A stretch of DNA of 64,000 bases from Clitoria ternatea. Lineage: Eukaryota; Streptophyta; Magnoliopsida; Fabales; Fabaceae. Shown here one piece after another: positions 56,672-64,000 of the stretch. The stretch spans positions 188,860,501-188,924,500 of the forward strand of contig CM075669.1 in assembly GCA_037962975.1 (NCBI GenBank). Reading direction: 5' to 3'. The translations under genes were made by a program, and so were the position numbers. Position 1 is the stretch's first letter. The number at the start of each line of letters is the position of its first letter. The notes under the pieces were generated by a model. The model made no database searches, was not told where the DNA came from, and saw nothing but the letters and a program-made list of their open reading frames with translations.

Positions 56672-58390
56672 TGATGGTCGATTTTTGATATATTGGAATG
56701 AAGAGGTCACTGAAAGAGAATCAAGTTTGTATAATATGAACTCAATGGAATGGATGTGCCAAGTTTAAACACAGAGGTTGTAGTATAGTATAGATGTCGT
56801 TCCACTGAGGAGGTGCTAGAATGAAGATCTTAGTTTTGAATTGATTAGGCAGAAAGTTTTTGTTTGGATTTGTTGTGAATGATGTTGAATAACAAAGTAA
56901 ATAACTAACAGAGAATAAAATTTGCAAAAGAAACAGTGAATGATTTTTGTGAGAAATTAATTTTGTAAAACAGGGATTGACTTCATCACATCTTCACCTT
57001 CTATAAGCTACATAAGTTTTTATATAAGTAAATCGAGAAGATAGTTTCTACGTCACAATCATAGTCATTTGTATCGATCCCTCGACTACAAAATTCATAA
57101 GAATGATTTCAAACCGCTGATCCCTCAGTCACTTTGAAATCATCCCAGCATTATCGATCGATTGTTTTGACGTTTATTGCGTTAGACGCCATCCCTGGCT
57201 ACCTACTCACAAAAAGTATTTCTTTCAGATCTGCTTTCAAAAGTCACTTCCTAGCATACTTGAGAAAACTTAAAACAAGAAAATAGTGATCAAGTACTTT
57301 TAGGCATTAAACGCAGAAGGAAATACAGAAACTTATCAAATCTCATTACTAAATAAAAACTTACAACAGCATTACTTCAGTGTTGAATGGATTACAGTCA
57401 ATCCCATAAGGGAGTTTTAGCTACTCATGCTTTGCATTTTCACCATCAAAAGAATGAATACAGAAAATAATGGAAAGTGTGAATGAAATACAGGGGATGA
57501 ATCTGATGTTGGATATATAATGATCCCCTGATGTTATTTGCAGCCTGAATTATAGGGGTTCTGGTTCAGCTCCCCTTGCCCACTTGCGTAGAACCCATGC
57601 AGCATCATTCAAAGACTTGTAGAAACATAAGAAAATGGGTGAGTTGGCATCGCACCATTGGTGAATATTAAATTGAAAAATCCCATACTGCATGAGTCAC
57701 GCTTGAACTTGATGGTCACGCTCAAGCGTGAAGGGTCCTGATACTCATTAAATGTTCCACGCTCAAACCATCTTAATCATGCTTAAGCGTGGTTTTCTTT
57801 TGTCCAGTATGCTTGTTCCACGCTTAATCCATGCTGGTTCCTCACTCAGGCGCGCTCGGCTTATGCTTTGCTATCCATCAGTCACGCTCAAGCGTGTAAT
57901 GCCTACGCTCAAGCGTTCTTCTTGTTAGACCATGTGCAGGGTCACGCTTGAGCTCCATATAGTTACGCTCAAGCGCCATTCGTGCCTGGGGTCACGCTCA
58001 CGCTTACTCCTCGCTTGGGCGCTCTCGAGCTCACTCTCAAGCGGTTCATTCCCATGCTTGAGCGTGAGAGGGGTCCTGATGCCTCTTTGTTTCCTTTAAT
58101 TCATGCTTGCCCATGCTTAATCCACGCTTAAGCGCCTAGTGTTCACGCTCAAGCGTGAGAGGTGCTTATGATCTCCAACTTGTTCAAGCTTGCTTACCTT
58201 GCCTTGCCTTCCTTGTTGAATTTCCTGCAACTTTCCAAGAGCTTTAACACAATATTTCTTTTATACATTTATCCATCACTACTTAAAAGATTCATGCTCA
58301 CTTCCTTCAATAATTCATTAATTTAGCTCAAAGTCTTTACAAAATTAGTTCAAATGAGTCATGAAATCAATGCTTAATCAACCCTTATCA
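56672..58390 (-). repeat. 5' LTR of Athila-type element
   Basis: 1,719 bases, about 24 substitutions and one single-base gap against 41102-42819 by eye. GGCTC follows at 58391-58395. Carries the same palindrome array at about 57690-58165. Confidence 0.92.
57690..58165. repeat. CACGCTCAAGCGTG palindrome array (5' LTR)
   Basis: Copy of the array at 42120-42590. Several of the differences between the two LTRs fall inside the palindromes and break one arm (for example CACGCTTAAG to CATGCTTAAG near 57779). Confidence 0.85.
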
Positions 58391-58395
58391 GGCTC

Positions 58396-61300
58396 AAAAG
58401 CTAATTCCTTACCCATTTTTCCTTGAAAATTTATTTTGTTCATAATTTCATTTCCGTCACAACCTAGAGTAGTTTTTGTATTTTGGTCATATCTCACTCG
58501 TACGATATTGGATTTTTGTGTATTTTAGCTCGTTTTAAAGAGAAAACAATGATCTACAACTTTCATGTTTTAAGTTTTAACAAATTATTATTGTAACCTA
58601 TTGAAAAATACATGACAAGGTGACGCCCCAGAACTTTGACACATTCATTTTCATGCAACTATGGCCAATTAAACCCCTCCACCCAAGGAACACATGTTAG
58701 CTCCAAAATAACTCCTCCCCCATGCATAATTACAGCCAGCCACTTACCCTCTTATGTGCCCACCCATGATTAACTCCTCCTCTAACAAGGAGAAGTGATG
58801 ACATGATATGTTATACCATTATGCCTTACCATGTCCAAACCATGAGATCATGATCCTTCCACTATCTCTTCCTTCTCTTTTACGGCAACAACCCCCCTAA
58901 CACTCTCCTCCCTTAAATTATTTTCTTTCATTTTCCAGCAACTAACACGCTTTGTCCAACCACCATTCAGCAACCCATAGCCACCACAAATCTCATCTCT
59001 ACTCCCCACGGCTCAAACCAAACACCATCACCTCCAAAAACTCACTTCTTCTTCTTCCATCCTCCACCAAACCCATGATACCCCTCTTGTTCTAGCTCCA
59101 AATTTGCTTTAATTTTATCATAAAAAATCGTCACCTAGATGGCCATTGTCAACATGTCAATTTCCTCTAAGACCGTGGCCACCATTTTGATCATCAAAGT
59201 AAAATTTTAGCACTTTGCATGTCGGTTCCTTGCTGTCCTTGGATGAAAGTCGTGCCTCCTTCGCTTGATCTTAGTTGGACAATTGGTTTCTAGGTACCAA
59301 AGAACGATCAACGATGAACAGCGAAAGATTCGAAGTAAACAACAAACTATCGGTAAAAGATCCTCTTAAACTAAATCAATGAATAGTTGTTTGTGATTTT
59401 TCTTGGCTTCCCCTGACCCTTGATGGCTTGAAAAAAATTCATGCATGTTAGTTCTAGCGACCTGGAAATGATCGGTAAACGTTTCAGAGCATTCCACGAA
59501 TTTTTGGTGAATTCAATGTTTTCTTCCTCCAGGCAGCAGCTGTCTGGCAAGGTAAGGGGGTCTCACCTCATCTAATATTGTTTTTCATCATTCCATAATA
59601 TTGATCGTATACACGGGAACCTCTGTTTTAAATTTCATGGTGATCCAATGGTAAGATCTCAAGTTACGTAATTTTTCATTGATGGTATTTAACTTTAATA
59701 GAATATATCGTTAAAAGTGTTAGTAAATTTTATTAAGCGTATCTCGATAATGGCGTATTCAAAAGGAAGTTTTATCACGATAGGTATTAGATTAAAAAAC
59801 TTAGAAAAATTAACGTTAGGCGGGCTCCGTTTGATTCGATATGGTTGTATTATTATTTTAAACTTTATGGTTCTGATATGTAATTTGTAATTTGTTTCAG
59901 GTAAGCCCCGCTATTAGGAATTAATTTATCACCATGCATCGCCAAGAGTATTTTGATGACATTGCATTGCGCTCTTTGAGAAAATTTATCGACCGGACGG
60001 TTACGACGTTTTATTTTATTAGGTTCTAAAAGCGAAATTGTTTTTATAGAGTTTTATAAAAGTTAATTAAATAAATAAGTTGATTTTGAAAGATAAATAA
60101 TTTTACTTGAAAAAGTCTTATCAATAAGTGACATAGTTTAGGCCCGAACAAACTTTGTACACTGATCTTTACTCCTCTAGGTGCTCTAAAGCTAAAGCTC
60201 CTCTTCTTGTCTTGAAGGGAATTTACGCACTCGGACAAAGGTATTCCAGTTAACGAATAACTAATTTTCAGCTAAAGCTCGTGTTCCAACCAAGTCTTAC
60301 AACCAATCGTATCATCCTGATCATTGATCAGCGGGATTAGATCTTGGGTACAGAAAAGACCCTGAATAGCTTAGATAAAGGCATCTTCCCACCTCCCTGT
60401 AGCTACGTAGAGAGTCTTATTATATATGGCTAGCCCCAATTCTGTCTATTTAGAAATGGGCAAGATAAGCCCTAAGATAGAGAAATGGAAATAAAAGGAA
60501 TTTTTGAAGTACAATAAAGTGGACATTAGAACTTAGAAAATTTGGAGACCAATTTTAATGACCAACTTTAGTAACCAATTGAAATAGAAATGTAAAAAGG
60601 ACTTTAGGGACTTAATGAAGTAGAACTAATTTGGGACAAGATTTTGTTTGGAAATAAAATTTTAGGTTGAGCATTACAATGGGATAAGTGAATAAAGTAG
60701 AAATTTTAAGTCCAATTTGGAGCAAGTTATAGAAAAAGGACCTTAATAAACTAATTAGGACAAGAAATAGGTACTTAAATGAAATAAGTATAATTTTAGG
60801 AGTCCAATAAAGAAATAAATGTTAAGAGTTAAATTTTTAGTAATCAATAAAATGAGTAAAAAGAAACTTAGAGAATGTTTATGTAATGTGGGACACAAAT
60901 AATTAACTAAGCAAGAATGACTTTAGAACATGTTATAAACATTTAAGTTATCAAACCTTAATCGTTAATAAGGATAAAAGATATAGGAAGGATTTTATAA
61001 TTTAAACTTTGAACTAGTAAAAAGAAGTAGAATGACTTATAAATTAAATAGCAATTATTAGTAGCTAAATAATGTTTGACTAAGTTCATGATATAATGGT
61101 TAAAGTAGTTTTTAGTTTTCTAAGCAATAAATTGAAGTCATAGAGAAACTAAACTCTAGTTGACTAAAAGAAAGTAACTAAGGCACAAATCAGTCGATAT
61201 AATTAGAAATGATAGAGGTAAAGAAAAAGGTACTAAAAATTAGTAGTTGGAAATTTAGAAAAAACATCACTAAATTGATAATTATACATAAAGAATTAGT

Positions 61301-63285
61301 GACCCTTTTAGTGACCAAGGAAGTAAGTTATTCAACTAATAAAAGCTTAATTGGATCAGTAAAAGAAAATCAACAGTGAGACTGCTTGATGATGACTAAC
61401 AGTTCATAATTGGACATCAGGAAATTAAATTGAGTAAGGAAATGATCATACATAATTCAGTAAAGAATGCTTAACAAACAAATGATTGAAAGGTACATGA
61501 AGAATTAAATCAAGTGATAGTATGCCTTTAATAAACGAGCTAAATTAAGGGAATACTAATGACGTGAACTAGATAAACGGTAAGGATATAATGTGAACGC
61601 TTACATCTAGTTGCCTATATAAGTAAACTTTTAGCAACGTTAAATGTGCAATCACTTGCTAAGCTATAGTAATGATGAATATTGAAATGTATATTATAGG
61701 GTATGTCTAATAATTATTGTGTGATGTCTTCTTAGTACTACATGCAATATAGCACTTGTTAATTGGCTGATTATATAACATGATTGAATGTATGACTGTA
61801 AATGATTATGTACATGGATGTATGTGTGTTAGTTACGTAATGGACATTGTTACGGAGTTCCTGTGAGTGTGGTATAGTAAATTGTATGTTGAATGAATAG
61901 AACTTGCATAACGCATTGAATGAATATGTTGAGATGAATAAAGAATGAAAGAGAAAAGTGTCTTGGTAGGGATCCTATGATGACTGAGTTTTGAAAATAA
62001 TAATAATAATGTGATGAAATTGAGATCGAATCCGATATGATGATGGGCGTTACGGTGCCAATATTGCCCTGAGGTCTTATGGATAATCAGAACTCGTTTT
62101 ATTCCTAATTATCAAGTGAGCTGTATTGTGAATTGAGTAAATACGAAAAGAGTAATGACTAAAGAAAAACGTTTAATCAAGGATCTTACGAAACAAACCC
62201 AATGTTAAGAATGAAATAGAGTCTTTGAAAGGACCCTACCAATGACTAATGAATTAATGGAAGGAATGTATGTTACATGCATCATGTGCGTATGACTTGA
62301 TGTGGACTAGAGCCAACAGTAAGGGGTACACTGAAGGATATGAGGGTTCGATCCTTGAGGTTGGATCTTGGGAGTGTAACGGGAGGGGACCCCTAATGGC
62401 TCGGTGGTAGTGCCTCGATGCCAAGTAAAACCATGCAATTCTAGGGCACTTCGACTCGGACCGGTATCACTAGGACCGCAGAGAGCCAAGTCCCATTATG
62501 ATATGACAATATGTGTTGGATTCAAGATATTGGGACTGTGAGTCCATTCATACCCTGTGTTGTGATGTGGGACTTGGTGTACTCCGGTTGCTCTAGTGCG
62601 GAAATGTTGTATCCAAGGGCAACCTGGGCAGGACAGGTTCTGATATGATGAGATGATGAGAAAGAGGCCCACATGCATCATGATAACTAATAAAAGATTG
62701 GAAATAACAAAATGAATTCATGCATTACATCATTATATTGAGATTATGATTGCTCGTTGTTTGATTATGATTTTATAGATCTTGGTAATTCTGAGAGGCG
62801 AATAGGAAAATGGGGATAGTTAGTTGAGAACAAAAGTGGTGAGATAACTTAAAATGCATCCTAGGGACCCCAAAGAGAATGGGAGAGACTCGATCCTGGA
62901 TTGTTGTGGAGGTGGAGACTCACCCTTACGCTAAATTTTTCTAGACGTCGCAGGGATTGGGATAGACTTCGCATCGAGGATCAGCTAGACTCTTCTTGGA
63001 CCATGGACGAATAGAATAGGTTAAATTTTATGTTTATTCATTAGAGCCCGTGTGCCCCTTTACTTTCAATATGTACAGTTACTATTACGGTCATGCATTA
63101 TATATGATTATGTTGTATATAAGGTATATCTGTTCCACCAAGTTGCTTGTACAAAAAAACTTACATATTTTTCTAAAGCTCGTAACCTCTCAGTTGACCA
63201 GGATAATCTAGTGGAAGGGATTGTCCTAGTTAACCAATGAGGTTACACATTTGACTCTACTTATATGCAAAACCTATGCACTAAA
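58396..63285. other. Second piece of probable solo LTR, non-coding
   Basis: No coding domain was recognised. 58396-59900 has LTR-like text; 60500-61600 is AT-rich with many AATTAGG/TTAGGA-type variants; 61800-63060 resembles the 3' part of a gypsy LTR; 63060-63285 is unassigned. Confidence 0.4.
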
Positions 63286-63290
63286 CCACC

Positions 63291-63743
63291 TAAATGGACT
63301 CCAAATTGTCCAAGGCCTACACGTACAGTTTCTAAATGTCCTAGGGAACCTACTGGTCTCTTTCGGAGGTTCCAAAACCCGCCAGATCATAAAATCACCT
63401 ATTTAGTTTCTATTTTTCACATAAGTCCCTTATTTCTAACATAAATATTAAGCATCCTATTTCATCAATTCATCACCCAATCTCCTAATCAAAACACACA
63501 TGATTCACAAAAAACATCACAAACCCGCCTATATCAATCATCAAACATAAGACCATGGCTCTGTGCCAACATATATAAAATTCAACATAACTATCAATAA
63601 AATCGCAACATAGCATCAAGACATACTAAATCTACATTATCAATACCCATCATCCCAATCGATTAATTCTTAAACATCATCATCTAACAGAATGCAACTA
63701 TATAACCATCATCAATATTTCAACCAAACCATAACATCCACGT
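63291..63743 (-). repeat. Fragment of chromovirus LTR
   Basis: Matches 35564-36014 of the chromovirus 3' LTR in the same orientation, roughly 90% identical by eye (TAAATGGACTC, TCCTAGGGAACCTACTGGT, CATCATCTAACA). This is probably the remains of the element's 5' LTR. Homology starts directly after CCACC and stops at ACGT. Confidence 0.75.
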
Positions 63744-64000
63744 ATAATAGCCCTAGTTTTTAGAATAAGGGCCTAGACTTTCAGGATCTCTAAGAGTGCT
63801 CGAATGAGTTCTTGAGTAGAAGTTAAGGCTTTGGCCTGATCCCGAGTGACTAGAAGAAAGAAGAAATGATGAGGAAAGAAATGTTCAAAGTACTACCAGA
63901 TAGCTAAGTATGAGTAAGGAAGAAGGTGTGGTAGGATAATAAAGATTTATGAGAAAGATAAGGAGCACTAGAGAAAGAGAAATGTAAGAAGGAATAATAG
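63744..64000. other. Unassigned tail, possible new LTR start
   Basis: Begins TATAATAGCCCTAG, similar in form to a gypsy LTR start (TGTAAT...CCC) with one base changed. No coding sequence. The window ends before it can be tested. Confidence 0.2.

Larger units (their letters stand above)
41102..58390 (-). mobile_element. Athila-type gypsy element without pol, target duplication GGCTC
   Basis: LTRs at 41102-42819 and 56672-58390 (TGATGGTCG...CTTATCA), flanked by GGCTC at 41097-41101 and 58391-58395. The primer site resembles tRNA-Asp and there is a polypurine tract at 42820-42833. Coding on the minus strand: gag-protease, then a separate 376-codon ORF. There is no reverse transcriptase, RNase H or integrase. 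Without copia C the element is about 9.65 kb. The LTRs differ at about two dozen positions by eye (about 98.5% identical), so insertion was fairly recent. Confidence 0.92.
40287..63285 (+). mobile_element. Probable solo gypsy LTR (~5.7 kb), split by Athila-type element
   Basis: Starts TGTAACGTAAAGG at 40287. CCACC lies just before it (40282-40286) and again at 63286-63290, and chromovirus LTR homology restarts at the next base. Pieces: 40287-41101 and 58396-63285. The late part (about 61850-63060: GAGTTCCTGTGAGTG, CCAATATTGCCCTGAGG, GACGTCGCAGGGATTGG) looks like the 3' half of a plus-oriented gypsy LTR. Against this, the right end reads GCACTAAA, not CA. No coding domain or primer site was seen. 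Confidence 0.42.

Noticed and set aside
63296..63300. ACTCC as the partner of the ACTCC flank at 32854-32858
   Set aside because: It lies inside the chromovirus LTR fragment itself, so it is not an outer target duplication.
1..64000. tRNA, rRNA or other RNA genes
   Set aside because: The only tRNA-like matches are the short primer binding sites next to LTRs; no cloverleaf sequence was seen.

Overview
The window looks like repeat-dense, pericentromere-type plant nuclear DNA. It contains no convincing host gene. Almost every base can be assigned to LTR retrotransposons or their solo LTRs, inserted into one another. A legume is a reasonable guess from the element types (SIRE-like copia, Athila/Tat-like gypsy with tRNA-Asp primer site, chromovirus, long LTRs full of CGCTCAAGCG and TCACTCGG motifs), but that is inference and the sequence does not prove it.

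Layout, left to right. 1-1158: copia LTR on the minus strand, cut by the window edge. 1159-5029: right part of an Ogre/Tat-type LTR. 5030-7839: right part of a gypsy LTR. 7840-14656: decayed intron-containing ORF with a TATA box, resembling plant 'putative gypsy type transposon' proteins, split by a 4.4 kb solo LTR (8742-13128, target duplication ACCCT). 14657-32858: SIRE-like copia element. Its 5' LTR holds a solo gypsy LTR (15376-18185, GAGAA) and an Athila-like solo LTR (18348-28200, ATGCA), and the latter holds copia element B (19684-28029, ATAAA). 32859-40286: minus-strand chromovirus with a 5.0 kb LTR and a large internal deletion; it interrupts the SIRE reverse transcriptase. 40287-63285: probable further solo LTR (CCACC on both sides), split by a minus-strand Athila-type element (41102-58390, GGCTC), whose gag is split by copia element C (48223-55856, TTAGT). 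63291-64000: a piece of the chromovirus LTR, then an unassigned tail.

The nesting gives a relative order of events, because each inner element must be younger than its host. The youngest insertions look like copia C (LTRs with about 8 differences in 1.28 kb by eye) and its Athila-type host (about two dozen in 1.72 kb).

The most interesting item is the Athila-type element. It has a full gag-protease frame (broken only by copia C), no reverse transcriptase, RNase H or integrase, and a separate intact 376-codon ORF whose first residues are MARTKQ, the same as the start of histone H3. Other notable signals are palindromic CGCT-NN-AGCG arrays in several unrelated elements, with arms that change together, and a repeated stem-loop unit in the copia leader that varies in copy number. 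All identities and counts were made by eye.
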